Of a stretch of DNA of 64,000 nucleotides, positions 1 to 8,558 are shown in pieces (position 1 is the first letter of the stretch; each line of letters starts with the position of its first letter). The notes beneath the pieces were generated by a model. The model was given only the letters and a program-made list of their open reading frames with translations. It had not been told where the DNA came from and made no database searches. Source of the stretch: Saccharopolyspora endophytica. GTDB lineage: Bacteria; Actinomycetota; Actinomycetes; Mycobacteriales; Pseudonocardiaceae. The DNA is taken from the NCBI RefSeq assembly GCF_018070075.1, contig NZ_JAGPXE010000016.1, forward strand, positions 112,283-176,282, written 5' to 3'. Made by a program: the position numbers and the translations under genes.

Positions 1-1223
1 GGCTTCGGGACTCGGCGGGTCAGCTCGTCGATGTTGATCCTCGCGGTCTGGATGGCCTCCTGGCGCCCTGCCGCCGAGCGGCGGGCCTGCTTGAGGTCGG
101 CGATCAGCTTCTCCCGGCGGGCGCGGCGAGCGGCGCTGGTGGTGCGGCCCGCCTCCGAGCGGTGCTGCAGGAACGCCAGCTCGGTGACCGCGATCTGGTA
201 GTCGCGCACCGACTTCGCGGCCTGACTTCCCGCGTGCCGCTTGACCTTGCGCAGCCAGCCCTGCCTGCCGGTCAGGCTCGCCAGCAGGTCGATCTCGCTG
301 CGCGCGACGAGCCCGGCCCGCTCCAGCTTCGGCAGCTGCGCGATGACGATGCGCTGCTCCCGCTTGCGCTGCCACACGATCAGCGCGAGCGTGCCGAGGA
401 ACACCGGCACCATGATCAAGAAGTAGACGTTGATGAAACCGGCCCCACCGAGGAACGTCGCCGAGTTCCACACCGCGTGCAGCAGCACCGCCACCAGGTA
501 GCCGGCGATCAGCCAGCCCAGCTGCTTGAGCCGGGTGCGAGCGCCCCACGCGAAACCGACGGCGATGCCGAACATCGCGGTGAACAGCGGGTGCGAGAAC
601 GGCGCCAGCACCCCGCGCAGCACGAACAGCGCCACGACCGCTCCCCCGGTCACGCCGCCGTCGGCGAAGGCCTTGCCGAAGTAGAGGATGTTCTCGGTGA
701 AGGCGAAACCGGCGGCGGTCAGCGACGCGTAGACGATGCCGTCGACCAGACCGTTGAACTCGGCGCGGCGGCGCATCCACAGGCCCACCACGAACACGGC
801 CTTGGCGGCCTCCTCCACCAGCGGCCCGATCACCGCGGTCAGGAAGAACTTGTGATCGGCCTGGCCCAGCAGCAGGTTCGCCACCGACTGCGAGGTGTTG
901 TTGAGCAGCAGCGAGCAGGCCGTCGCACCGCCCGCGCCCCACAGGAACGCGCCGACCATCAGCATCGGCGGCTCGGGCTCCCAGCGGTCGATCCAGACCG
1001 TCGCGGCCACCACGACACCGACCGGCAGCAGCGCGGCGACCGCGCCGAACACGGCTGGCAGCGCACCGACCTTGGACGTCGTGATCCCCAGCATGATCAG
1101 CCCGATCATCCCGAGCAGGATCAAGCCGGCGATCGGCCAGCCGACGGCGTGGTGCTTGCGGCTCTGCAACCGGCGCGCGCGGGAGACGTCAGCGACCGGC
1201 TCCGCGTGATCATGACTCGACAC
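1..1223 (-). CDS. PrsW-family intramembrane metalloprotease, C-terminus cut by window edge
   Basis: Polytopic membrane protein of the PrsW family, glutamyl proteases that cut membrane-bound substrates such as anti-sigma factors. The GTG at 1223 is the likely start. About eight hydrophobic helices fill residues 28-270. Family signatures are visible: EEAAK (137-141), ENILYF (177-182), HPLFTA (211-216) and HAVWN (249-253), which carry the expected Glu and His residues. From about residue 280 a basic, coiled-coil-like cytoplasmic tail begins and runs off the window. The gene follows a DUF6779 gene on the same strand at the end of the fol block. The family call is sure; the substrate is unknown. 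Confidence 0.85.
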   Translation of the reverse strand, partial: MSSHDHAEPVADVSRARRLQSRKHHAVGWPIAGLILLGMIGLIMLGITTSKVGALPAVFGAVAALLPVGVVVAATVWIDRWEPEPPMLMVGAFLWGAGGATACSLLLNNTSQSVANLLLGQADHKFFLTAVIGPLVEEAAKAVFVVGLWMRRRAEFNGLVDGIVYASLTAAGFAFTENILYFGKAFADGGVTGGAVVALFVLRGVLAPFSHPLFTAMFGIAVGFAWGARTRLKQLGWLIAGYLVAVLLHAVWNSATFLGGAGFINVYFLIMVPVFLGTLALIVWQRKREQRIVIAQLPKLERAGLVARSEIDLLASLTGRQGWLRKVKRHAGSQAAKSVRDYQIAVTELAFLQHRSEAGRTTSAARRARREKLIADLKQARRSAAGRQEAIQTARINIDELTRRVPK

Positions 1224-1275
1224 GCCCCAGACCCTAGAGAACCGGATCCGCGACTGACCGAATGGTTCTGCTTTT

Positions 1276-1304
1276 GTTCCCCTGACCGTTGTCCGCCGGG
1301 GAAC
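1276..1304 (-). other. Inverted repeat just after the DUF6779 stop
   Basis: Perfect 7-bp arms (GTTCCCC / GGGGAAC) with a 15-nt loop directly follow the stop codon of the upstream gene. There is no U-run on the minus strand, so it is at best a weak terminator or processing hairpin before the PrsW gene. Confidence 0.35.
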
Positions 1305-2135
1305 TCACGAGCGGCGACGGCGGCGGGGCTGGCCGTCGGCGCTGCCGCCGTACGCGGCGAGGAGGTCGTTGACCGACGTGCCCGCGGTGTGCGCGCCCGC
1401 CGGGTCGGGGCTCGGCTTCTCGTAGGCCGTGCGATCCGGGCGCTGCGGTCCCGGGCGACTCGGGAAGGCCTGGGACATCTGCGGTTTCGGGGCCTGCGGC
1501 TTCGGCTGCTCGAGCGGGACCTCGCCGGACAGCCGGGCCATCACGTCCGTCTTGGCCGCGGCCGGCGTCGGGGCGGGCTGCTGCTGGACCGGCTGCTGGA
1601 TCGTCTTCGGCCGCTGCGGGCGGTGCTGGACGAGCTGCGTCTCGCCCTGCGGGCGCTCGCCGAGCGAACGCACCCGAGTGGACTCGGCGCGCAGCGCGAC
1701 CCGCTCGAAGAGCACGTCACCGCCGATCACCTGCTCCAGCGTCGTCCGCAACTTCGCCAGCTCGGCCTGCAACGCGCGGATCTGACCGTCGGACTCCTCC
1801 GACGCCCGGCGCCGGGCCTCCGCCTGGGCTTCCAGCTCGTACTCGCGCCGCGCGGCGATCTCGCGCTCCAGCTCCAGCTCGTAGATCCGCTGCCGATCGG
1901 CGGCGGCCTGCTCGCTCTCCAGGACCCGGTGCCGCAACCGCGCCACCGCGAACGCGCCCAGCAGCGCGGCCCACAGCGCGGCGATCAACCCGAGGCGGAG
2001 CATCCGGGCGTCGTTGCTGAGGACCAGCAGCGACGTGGCGGCCGCCGCGAGCACGAGCGCACCGCCCCACAGGAGGGTGGATCGCCCGTTGCCGGGGTCG
2101 GTCTCGGTAGTGCCGCGCTCGGACATGGCGCCCAC
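1305..2135 (-). CDS. DUF6779-type membrane protein with coiled coil
   Basis: Actinobacterial protein of unknown function that sits downstream of folK and DUF3180 in related genomes. Two hydrophobic helices (about residues 18-42 and 45-66) form a hairpin. They are followed by a charged, Arg/Glu-rich coiled coil (about 70-145) and a Pro/Gln-rich disordered tail to residue 276 with a basic end (RRRRRS). The frame opens with GTG at 2135. ATG at 2126 (MSERGTTE) is an equally good start and no strong ribosome site decides between them. The family name rests on context and architecture, so function is not assigned. It may be co-transcribed with the PrsW gene below it. Confidence 0.7.
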   Translation of the reverse strand: MGAMSERGTTETDPGNGRSTLLWGGALVLAAAATSLLVLSNDARMLRLGLIAALWAALLGAFAVARLRHRVLESEQAAADRQRIYELELEREIAARREYELEAQAEARRRASEESDGQIRALQAELAKLRTTLEQVIGGDVLFERVALRAESTRVRSLGERPQGETQLVQHRPQRPKTIQQPVQQQPAPTPAAAKTDVMARLSGEVPLEQPKPQAPKPQMSQAFPSRPGPQRPDRTAYEKPSPDPAGAHTAGTSVNDLLAAYGGSADGQPRRRRRS

Positions 2136-2244
2136 CGTACAAGGCGGTTACCAGTTCGAGATCTGAAGGTGCGCCGAACCGTTCGCACGTTGCTCGCAGC
2201 AGCGGAACGGTGACTGCTCCGAACAGCCCATCGGGTGGGCGGTT

Positions 2245-2706
2245 TCACTCGTCCTCGTGAGGATCATCCGGCTCATCGGGATTGCGCAGGCAGTGCTCCA
2301 GCCACAGTCCCGCGCCGATCAGCGCCCCGGCGCTGACCAACCCGACGACGGCGGCGAAGGTGTCCGACCGCGCGGCGTCCACCGAGCTCATCATCGGCAG
2401 CAGGTGCGCCAGGAGTCCGATCCAGACACCGGCCATGATCGCCCCGGCCAGCGACGACGCCTTCGCCAGCGCCACGGCCCGCGCCGCCGTCAGCGCCTCG
2501 ACCGGCTCGACCCCGGGCTTGCGCCGCACGCGAGGCCGCAACACCGCCGCCAGCACCACGTCCACCGCGGCGATCAGCAACAGCGTCGCCCCCGCCAGCA
2601 ACGGCAGAGGCGGCAGCTCCCCGTACATCAGCTGGCAGAGCAGGAAGATCACCACGGCCGCCACCAACCCCGCGGCCACCAACTGCCCGGGCTTGGTGAA
2701 CGTCAT
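2245..2706 (-). CDS. DUF3180 membrane protein
   Basis: Protein of 153 residues with four predicted membrane helices (about 8-26, 35-56, 84-104, 115-136) and an acidic C-terminus (DEPDDPHEDE). This matches DUF3180, an actinobacterial family almost always encoded directly after folK. Function is unknown. The ATG at 2706 begins the family-typical N-terminus MTFTKPGQL. An apparent longer open frame reaches back over the repeat array but has no protein-like content, so the short start is preferred. It is separated from folK by 330 bp that contain a tandem repeat. Confidence 0.85.
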   Translation of the reverse strand: MTFTKPGQLVAAGLVAAVVIFLLCQLMYGELPPLPLLAGATLLLIAAVDVVLAAVLRPRVRRKPGVEPVEALTAARAVALAKASSLAGAIMAGVWIGLLAHLLPMMSSVDAARSDTFAAVVGLVSAGALIGAGLWLEHCLRNPDEPDDPHEDE

Positions 2707-2776
2707 CTGCTCAGTGCTTCGCGGAGACACCCCACCAGCATCCCACCTCCCCCAACCCGGCGGTCGCCTCCCCAGG

Positions 2777-2969
2777 ACCCGGATTTCAGTGGAAGTCGGA
2801 ACCCGGATCTCCACTGAGATCGGGAGTCGGACTTCCACTGAAATCGGGGGACCGAATGCGCACGGAGACCGCGGACCGGACTTCCACTGAAGCCGGGGAC
2901 CGAACTTCCACTGAAATCGGTGACCGAACTTCCACTGAAATCGGTGACCGGATTTCCATTGAGATCTGG
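2777..2969. repeat. Eight-unit 24-bp tandem repeat array
   Basis: Eight imperfect copies with a 24-bp period (one step is 25) fill the gap between folK and DUF3180. The consensus begins GACCGAACTTC, continues with a CACT tetranucleotide and ends GAAATCGGT. The two halves are near-complementary, so each unit can fold as an 8-9 bp hairpin with a 4-nt loop. Loop starts lie at 2788, 2812, 2836, 2861, 2885, 2909, 2933 and 2957. The first unit carries AGTG instead of CACT (inverted polarity). The same unit occurs three times near 41.0 kb. Confidence 0.9.
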
Positions 2970-3035
2970 GACAGCACGTGAGGGCTGGGGCGGCCTCTGC
3001 GGAGCGGGCGTGGTGCCCCTGCGGGAGGTGCGTCC

Positions 3036-3530
3036 CTAGTGGAGGGTGAGGTCGTCTCTCAGGTGGACGTCGTTGCGGTCCGAGTCCGGGAGGGCGGCCA
3101 GGAGGTCGGCCACGGGGCCGTGGCCCGGGAGGTGGGCTTCGGGGTCCAGCGCGAGCCAGGGGATGAGGACCGTGGCTCGGGCGGGGGTTCCCGGGTGCGG
3201 GAGGAGGAGGTCCGGGTGGTCGCTGCGGACCTCGTCGACCACCACCACGTCGACGTCGAGGGTGCGCGGTCCCCAGCGCTGCTCCCGGATGCGTTCGGCC
3301 TGCTGCTCCAGGGCCTGGGCCCGGCGGAGCCAGCCCCACTCGTCGACGTCCGGGGACTCGACGATGAGGACCGCGTTGAGGAAGTCCGGCTGATCGGTGA
3401 CGCCCCACGGCGCGGTCTCGTAGACCGGCGAGGCCGCCACCAGCTCGTCGGCGAAGCCCTCGACGGCCAACCGCAGGTAGCGCAGCCGGTCACCGAGGTT
3501 CGAGCCGAGGGACAGGACCGCTCGGCTCAC
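3036..3530 (-). CDS. folK: 2-amino-4-hydroxy-6-hydroxymethyldihydropteridine pyrophosphokinase
   Basis: Transfers pyrophosphate from ATP to 6-hydroxymethyl-dihydropterin, the step before dihydropteroate synthase in folate synthesis. It has 164 residues, the usual length. It begins with the family motif LSLGSNLGDR (6-15), followed by SPVYETAPWG, QPDFLNAV and the catalytic loop GPRTLDVDVV with its Asp pair, then LLLPHP. The ATG overlaps the folB stop by 4 bp (ATGA), implying translational coupling. Last of the four fol genes. Confidence 0.97.
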   Translation of the reverse strand: MSRAVLSLGSNLGDRLRYLRLAVEGFADELVAASPVYETAPWGVTDQPDFLNAVLIVESPDVDEWGWLRRAQALEQQAERIREQRWGPRTLDVDVVVVDEVRSDHPDLLLPHPGTPARATVLIPWLALDPEAHLPGHGPVADLLAALPDSDRNDVHLRDDLTLH

Positions 3531-3916
3531 GCCGGCACCACGGTGCCGCGGCCACCGCGGCGCGAGCGGCGGATCGTGACCGCGACGTCGGCGAAGGACA
3601 GCGGGATCGGCGCGTGCGGTTTGTGCAGCGTGACCTCGACGGCGTAGGCCCGCTCGTCCTTCATCACCTCGTCGGCGATCTCGCCGGCCACCGTCTCGAT
3701 GAGGTCGCGCGACTCGCCGCCGACGATCCCGGCGGCCATCTCGGCGAGCTCGCCGTAGTGCAGCGTCTTGGTGAGGTCGTCGGTCGCCGCGGCGTCGCCC
3801 AGGTCGAGCCAGACGGTGATGTCGACCACGAAGTCCTGGCCGTCCCGCTTCTCGTGGTCGAACACGCCGTGGTTGCCGCGGACCTGCAGGCCCGTCAACG
3901 TGATCCGGTCAGCCAA
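3527..3916 (-). CDS. folB: Dihydroneopterin aldolase
   Basis: Cleaves 7,8-dihydroneopterin to 6-hydroxymethyl-dihydropterin and glycolaldehyde. It has 129 residues, including the typical GLQVRGNHGVFDHEKRDGQ opening with its substrate-binding residues, and VTLHKPHAPIP near the C-terminus, where the conserved Lys lies. The start overlaps the folP stop by 8 bp and the stop overlaps folK by 4 bp, so the three genes form one tightly coupled unit. The tail is slightly longer and basic (RRSRRGGRG). Confidence 0.96.
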   Translation of the reverse strand: MADRITLTGLQVRGNHGVFDHEKRDGQDFVVDITVWLDLGDAAATDDLTKTLHYGELAEMAAGIVGGESRDLIETVAGEIADEVMKDERAYAVEVTLHKPHAPIPLSFADVAVTIRRSRRGGRGTVVPA

Positions 3917-4757
3917 CGCACTCGCCTCCGCTCCGCCAGGCGGCGGTCACCGCCACCGCGTCCAGCGAGCGCCGCACGTCGTGCACCCGCACACCCCACG
4001 CTCCCCTGTCGGCGGACAGCGCCGAGACCACGGCCGTGGCCGTCTCGCGGCCTTCAGGCGGGCGCGGCGTGCCGTCGTCATCGGCCAGCAGCGCACCCAG
4101 GAACCGCTTGCGGGAAGCGCCCACCAGGACCGGGAAGCCCGCGTCGACGAGGCCGTCGAGGTTCTGCAGCAGCTGCCAGTCGTGCCTGCCGGTCTTGGCG
4201 AAGCCCAAGCCCGGGTCCAGCACGATCGCCTCCTCGGCGACCCCCGCGCGCACGGCCACGTCGACCTGCCGCAGCAGCTCCTCGCGCACGTCGGCGACCA
4301 CGTCGCCGTACTCGGCGAGGGCGTTCATGTTCTTGCTGTGGCCCCGCCAGTGCATCAGCACCCACGGCAGTCCGGTGTCGGCCGCGACGTGGGCCATCTC
4401 CGGGTCGGCGAGGCCGCCGGAGACGTCGTTGATCACCGCGGCACCCGCTCCCGCGGTCGCCGCGGCGACCTTGGCGCGCGTGGTGTCCACGCTGACCGGC
4501 ACGCCCGCCGCGACCAGCTCGCGCACGACGGGCAGCACCCGCTCGATCTCGGTGGCGGCGTCCACGCGCTCCGAACCGGGCCGGGTGGACTCACCGCCCA
4601 CGTCGATGATGTCCGCGCCCAGCCGGTGCATCTCGACGCCGTGCGCCACCGCCGCCGCGCGGTCCAGGTAGCGCCCGCCGTCGGAGAACGAGTCCGGCGT
4701 GACGTTGAGGATGCCCATCACCGCGCAGCGCGCCGGGTTCGGCAGCTTCGGGTGCAT
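3909..4757 (-). CDS. folP: Dihydropteroate synthase
   Basis: Condenses 6-hydroxymethyl-dihydropterin pyrophosphate with p-aminobenzoate; this is the sulfonamide target. The ATG at 4757 gives about 282 residues. The signature MGILNVTPDSFSDGG starts near residue 14, followed by GADIIDVGGESTRPG, the VSVDT motif, the VINDVSGG loop and the C-terminal GASRKRFLG. The ATG shares its A with the folE TGA stop (TGATG), a coupling arrangement that decides the start. The open frame extends upstream, but only as a shadow of folE. Confidence 0.97.
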   Translation of the reverse strand: MHPKLPNPARCAVMGILNVTPDSFSDGGRYLDRAAAVAHGVEMHRLGADIIDVGGESTRPGSERVDAATEIERVLPVVRELVAAGVPVSVDTTRAKVAAATAGAGAAVINDVSGGLADPEMAHVAADTGLPWVLMHWRGHSKNMNALAEYGDVVADVREELLRQVDVAVRAGVAEEAIVLDPGLGFAKTGRHDWQLLQNLDGLVDAGFPVLVGASRKRFLGALLADDDGTPRPPEGRETATAVVSALSADRGAWGVRVHDVRRSLDAVAVTAAWRSGGECVG

Positions 4758-5392
4758 CAACGCCCCCTGATCAGCGACAACGCCTCGGAGCGGGACGAAG
4801 CCGAACTGCGGAAGATGCCGCGCACCGCCGACGTCGTGGTCGTCGAACCGGCCTTGCGCACCCCGCGCATGCCCATGCACAGGTGCTCGGCGTCGATCAC
4901 CACGATCACGCCGCGCGGCTCCAGCCTGCGCACCAGGGCGTCGGCGACCTGCGAGGTCAGCCGCTCCTGCACCTGCGGGCGCTTGGCGTAGAGGTCGACC
5001 AGGCGGGCCAGCTTGGACAGCCCGGTCACCCGGCCCTGCGAGTTGGGGATGTAGCCGATGTGCGCGGTGCCGTGGAACGGCAGCAGGTGGTGCTCGCACT
5101 GCGAGTACACCGGGATGTCGCGCACCAGGACGAGCTCTTCGTGGGCCTCGTCGAAGGTCTTGTCCAAGACCTCGTCCGGATCGGTGTAGAGCCCCGCGAA
5201 CAGTTCCTGGTACGCGCGGGCGACGCGCTGCGGCGTCTCCCTCAGGCCGTCGCGCTCGGGGTCCTCACCGGCTGCGATGAGCAGTTCCCGGATCGCGGCC
5301 TCGGCGCGCGCCTGGTCGAACTGTGGAAGGTGGGAAGAGCCGTCGGGGCGGGAGTCCCCCGCCCCGATCGGCTCGTCGACCGCACTGGTCAC
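4757..5392 (-). CDS. folE: GTP cyclohydrolase I
   Basis: Zinc enzyme converting GTP to dihydroneopterin triphosphate, the first folate step. It has 211 residues. Zn ligands are visible in YSQCEHHLLPF (Cys and His) and in the later AEHLCMGMRG Cys. GYIPNSQGRVTGLSKLARLVD and RPQVQERLTSQVA are family hallmarks. The first 25 residues are a variable acidic extension. It lies 57 bp below ftsH and leads folE-folP-folB-folK; the ftsH-fol linkage is typical of actinomycetes. Confidence 0.97.
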   Translation of the reverse strand: MTSAVDEPIGAGDSRPDGSSHLPQFDQARAEAAIRELLIAAGEDPERDGLRETPQRVARAYQELFAGLYTDPDEVLDKTFDEAHEELVLVRDIPVYSQCEHHLLPFHGTAHIGYIPNSQGRVTGLSKLARLVDLYAKRPQVQERLTSQVADALVRRLEPRGVIVVIDAEHLCMGMRGVRKAGSTTTTSAVRGIFRSSASSRSEALSLIRGR

Positions 5393-5449
5393 TGTTGCTT
5401 TCCTCCACTGGCTTTGGCAGCGCCCTGGCGGGCGCTGCGCCCGCCAGTA

Positions 5450-7729
5450 TCAGCGGCCGTTGTTGCCGCTGCCGTTCTCCCTGCCCGAGTCCTGGCCCTC
5501 GGGCCGCTCGGACTGCGATTCACCCTGCTGCTCGGACGACTGCTGACCGCCGCGCTCCCAGGAGGGCGTCCAGTTGTAGTTCGAACCGGACGGGTTGGTC
5601 GCCGGGGTCCATCCAGGTGGTGCACCGTAGTTCGGCGGCACCGCGGAGGGAACCTGCTGGCCCGACTGCGGCTGCTGGATCTGCACCGTGCCCTGGTTGG
5701 CGCCCGCGCCCGCCGGGGTCTGCTCCTGAGCCGGAGCAGGCGTCCCGTTCTGGACGTTCTGCGAAGGCGCCGGGGTCGGCTCCTCCACGACCGGGGGCCA
5801 CGGCTCGCCGCGCTCCTTGGCCAGTTCACCCGGGGTCTTGACCGGCGGCTTCTCCGACGGGGTGCGCCCGCCGAAGTCGTTGAACGCGGTGATCCGCGGC
5901 CGCTTCTCGACCCGCGAGAAGACCCGCTCCAGGTCCTTGCGGTTGAGCGTCTCCTTCTCGATGAGCTCCAGCACGAGGTCGTCGAGCACGTCGCGGTAGG
6001 TGTTGAGCACCTCCCACGCCTCGGTGTGCGCGGCCTCGATCAGCCGGCGCACCTCCTCGTCGATCTCGTGCGCGACCTCCAGCGAGTAGTTCGGCTGCTG
6101 GCCGGCGGTGCGACCCAGGAACGGGTCGCCCTCCTCCTTGCCGTACTTGACCGCGCCCAGCCGGGCGGTCATGCCGTACTCGGTGACCATCGCGCGGGCG
6201 ATCTTGGTCGCCTGCTCGATGTCGCTGGAAGCGCCGGTGGTCGGCTCGTGGAACACGAGCTCCTCCGCGGAGCGGCCGCCGAGCGCGAACACCAGCCGAC
6301 CGATCATCTCCGAGCGGGTCATCATGTCCTTGTCGTCCTCGGGGACGACGAGCGCGTGACCACCGGTGCGGCCGCGCGGCAGGATGGTGAGCTTGTAGAC
6401 CGGCTCCAGGTCGGGCATCGCCCACGCGGCGAGAGCGTGTCCGCCCTCGTGATAGGCGGTGATCTTCTTGTCCCGCTCCGAGATGATCTTGCTCTTGCGG
6501 CGCGGGCCGCCGACGACGCGGTCCACCGCCTCTTCCATCGCGGCGGCGTTGATCAGCTGGCCGTTCTCGCGGGCGGTGAGCAGCGCGGCCTCGTTGACCA
6601 CGTTCTCCAGGTCGGCACCGGAGAAGCCGACCGTGCGCTTGGCGAGCCCGTCCATGTCGACGTCCTGGGCCAGCGGCTTGCCCTTGGAGTGCACGCCCAG
6701 GATCGCCTTGCGGCCCCGCAGGTCCGGCGCCGAGACCGGGATCTGCCGGTCGAAGCGGCCCGGACGCAGCAGCGCCGGGTCCAGGATGTCCGGGCGGTTG
6801 GTGGCGGCGATCAGGATGATGCCGCCGCGCGAGTCGAAGCCGTCCATCTCGACGAGGAGCTGGTTCAGCGTCTGCTCGCGCTCGTCGTGACCGCCGCCGA
6901 GGCCGGCGCCGCGCTGGCGGCCGACCGCGTCGATCTCGTCGACGAAGATGATGCACGGCGCGTTCTGCTTGGCCTGCTCGAACAGGTCGCGGACTCGGGA
7001 GGCACCGACACCGACGAACATCTCGACGAAGTCCGAACCGGAGATCGAGTAGAACGGCACCCCGGCCTCACCTGCGACCGCGCGGGCCAGCAGCGTCTTA
7101 CCGGTACCGGGCGGGCCGTAGAGCAGCACGCCCTTGGGGATCTTCGCGCCGAGGGCCTGGTAGCGGCCCGGGTTCTGCAGGAAGTCCTTGATCTCGTGCA
7201 GTTCCTCGACGGCCTCATCGGCGCCGGCGACGTCGCCGAACAGCGTCTTGGGCATGTCCTTGGTGAGCTGCTTGGCCTTGGACTTGCCGAAGTTCAGGAC
7301 GCGGTTCCCGCCGCCCTGCACGTTGTTCATCATCCACATCAGCAGCAGCACGAGCAGGCCGATGGGGACGAGGTAGAAGAGCATCTGCACCCAGAACGAG
7401 TCCTGGGTGACCTTGGTGTTCCAGGTGGGCACCTGGGAGTTGCGAATCTCGCCGACCACCTGCTCGGTGGCACCGGCGGGGTAGTTCGCGATCAGCTGGT
7501 TGCTGCCCTGGAAGTTCTGGCCGTCGTTGAGGGTCAGCCGGACCCGCTGCTCCTTGTCCTCGATGGTCGCTTCTTTGACCTTGCCCTGGGCGATCTGTTC
7601 CAGGGCCTGCGAGGTGGAGACTTCGCGGTAGGCACGAGTCTCGTCGAAGAGCACGCTGAACGCGTAGATCAACAGAAACGCTGTCAGGATCCACAGCAGC
7701 GGGTTGCGGAGCAGGCGCTTTCGGTCCAT
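5450..7729 (-). CDS. ftsH: ATP-dependent zinc metalloprotease FtsH
   Basis: Membrane-anchored AAA+ protease that degrades misfolded membrane proteins and short-lived regulators. It has 759 residues. Membrane helices lie at about 9-29 and 113-135 with a small extracytoplasmic domain between. Then Walker A GPPGTGKT (205-212), Walker B IFVDEID, the second region of homology DPALLRPGRFDRQ (317-329), and the zinc site HEGGH (427-431). From about 640 a Pro/Gln/Gly-rich disordered tail replaces the short E. coli end, as in other actinomycetes. ATG at 7729; upstream is hpt with a terminator between them, so it probably has its own promoter in the 200-bp gap. Confidence 0.98.
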   Translation of the reverse strand: MDRKRLLRNPLLWILTAFLLIYAFSVLFDETRAYREVSTSQALEQIAQGKVKEATIEDKEQRVRLTLNDGQNFQGSNQLIANYPAGATEQVVGEIRNSQVPTWNTKVTQDSFWVQMLFYLVPIGLLVLLLMWMMNNVQGGGNRVLNFGKSKAKQLTKDMPKTLFGDVAGADEAVEELHEIKDFLQNPGRYQALGAKIPKGVLLYGPPGTGKTLLARAVAGEAGVPFYSISGSDFVEMFVGVGASRVRDLFEQAKQNAPCIIFVDEIDAVGRQRGAGLGGGHDEREQTLNQLLVEMDGFDSRGGIILIAATNRPDILDPALLRPGRFDRQIPVSAPDLRGRKAILGVHSKGKPLAQDVDMDGLAKRTVGFSGADLENVVNEAALLTARENGQLINAAAMEEAVDRVVGGPRRKSKIISERDKKITAYHEGGHALAAWAMPDLEPVYKLTILPRGRTGGHALVVPEDDKDMMTRSEMIGRLVFALGGRSAEELVFHEPTTGASSDIEQATKIARAMVTEYGMTARLGAVKYGKEEGDPFLGRTAGQQPNYSLEVAHEIDEEVRRLIEAAHTEAWEVLNTYRDVLDDLVLELIEKETLNRKDLERVFSRVEKRPRITAFNDFGGRTPSEKPPVKTPGELAKERGEPWPPVVEEPTPAPSQNVQNGTPAPAQEQTPAGAGANQGTVQIQQPQSGQQVPSAVPPNYGAPPGWTPATNPSGSNYNWTPSWERGGQQSSEQQGESQSERPEGQDSGRENGSGNNGR

Positions 7730-7887
7730 TCACTTGCGGCCGACGGGCGGCCTCGACCCTCCCTGACTGTTACTTCGGGTGACGGCGCCCGATGCGAACA
7801 CCCGCCATCAACCCCTTCAGACCAGCGTACCGGCCGATGCGCGGGCACGACCATGCCGCGCCCAGCACAGGGCGCCCAGCCTACTAG

Positions 7888-7918
7888 GATCGCCCCGCCC
7901 GAAGCGGGCGGGACGATC
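7888..7918 (-). terminator. Terminator hairpin after hpt
   Basis: A 14-bp stem with one mismatch (GATCGTCCCGCCCG / CGGGCGGGGCGATC on the minus strand) and a 3-nt loop, starting 12 bp past the hpt stop. There is no long U-run, as is common in high-GC actinomycetes. Confidence 0.7.
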
Positions 7919-7930
7919 GAAATCCCCGCC

Positions 7931-8482
7931 TCACACGCCTGAGGTGTAGACCTTGGGGTCGAGCGTTCCGATATAAGGCAGATCACGATAGCGCTCTGCG
8001 TAGTCGAGACCGTAGCCCACGACGAACTCGTTCGGGATGTCGAAACCGACGTAGCGCACGGGCACGTCCACCTGCACGGCGTCGGGCTTGCGCAGCAGCG
8101 TGCAGACCCCCAGCGACGCGGGGTTGCGCGACCGCAGGTTCTTGAGCAGCCAGGACAGCGTCAGGCCGGAGTCGATGATGTCCTCGACGATCAGCACGTG
8201 CTTGCCCGCGATGTCGCGGTCGAGGTCCTTGAGAATGCGCACCACGCCGGACGAGGACGTCGACGAGCCGTACGAGCTGACCGCCATGAACTCCAGCTGC
8301 GCGGGCTGCGGCAGCGCGCGGGCGAAGTCGGTCATGAACATCACCGCGCCCTTGAGCACTCCGACCAGCAGCAGATCACCGCCCTGCTGGTAGTCCTCGT
8401 CGACCTGCTTGGCCAGCTCCGCGACCTTGTCCTTGATCTGCTGCTCGGTGATGAGCACAGAAGCGATATCGCCGTCGTACAC
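7931..8482 (-). CDS. hpt: Hypoxanthine (guanine) phosphoribosyltransferase
   Basis: Purine salvage enzyme making IMP/GMP from hypoxanthine/guanine and PRPP. It has 183 residues. The PRPP-binding loop VLIVEDIIDSGLTL carries the acidic pair, LLVGVLKGAVMF carries the pyrophosphate loop, and the flexible loop SSYGSSTSSSG and the C-terminal base-binding stretch VGYGLDYAERYRDLPYIG are all present. Start is GTG at 8482 (GTG TAC GAC GGC). It follows tilS on the same strand by 76 bp, the classical tilS-hpt-ftsH order. Confidence 0.96.
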   Translation of the reverse strand: MYDGDIASVLITEQQIKDKVAELAKQVDEDYQQGGDLLLVGVLKGAVMFMTDFARALPQPAQLEFMAVSSYGSSTSSSGVVRILKDLDRDIAGKHVLIVEDIIDSGLTLSWLLKNLRSRNPASLGVCTLLRKPDAVQVDVPVRYVGFDIPNEFVVGYGLDYAERYRDLPYIGTLDPKVYTSGV

Positions 8483-8558
8483 GGCTCGGCTTCCCCTCTT
8501 GTCGGATCAACAATTCCCCAAGCCGGAGACCCGCCCCGACGATCGTGCCGGTGCACCC

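Noticed and set aside
162..2213. Very long open frame on the plus strand across the PrsW and DUF6779 genes
   Set aside because: His/Arg/Gln-rich translation without domains; it is the antisense shadow of two recognisable minus-strand genes in high-GC DNA.
2777..2969. 24-bp array read as a CRISPR
   Set aside because: Units are directly adjacent without spacers, and no cas gene is present.
2786..2977. 63-residue frame through the array giving octapeptide repeats (SPISVEVR)
   Set aside because: The 24-bp period is a multiple of three, so any frame yields an octapeptide repeat. No ribosome site, and the second array is too short for a gene.
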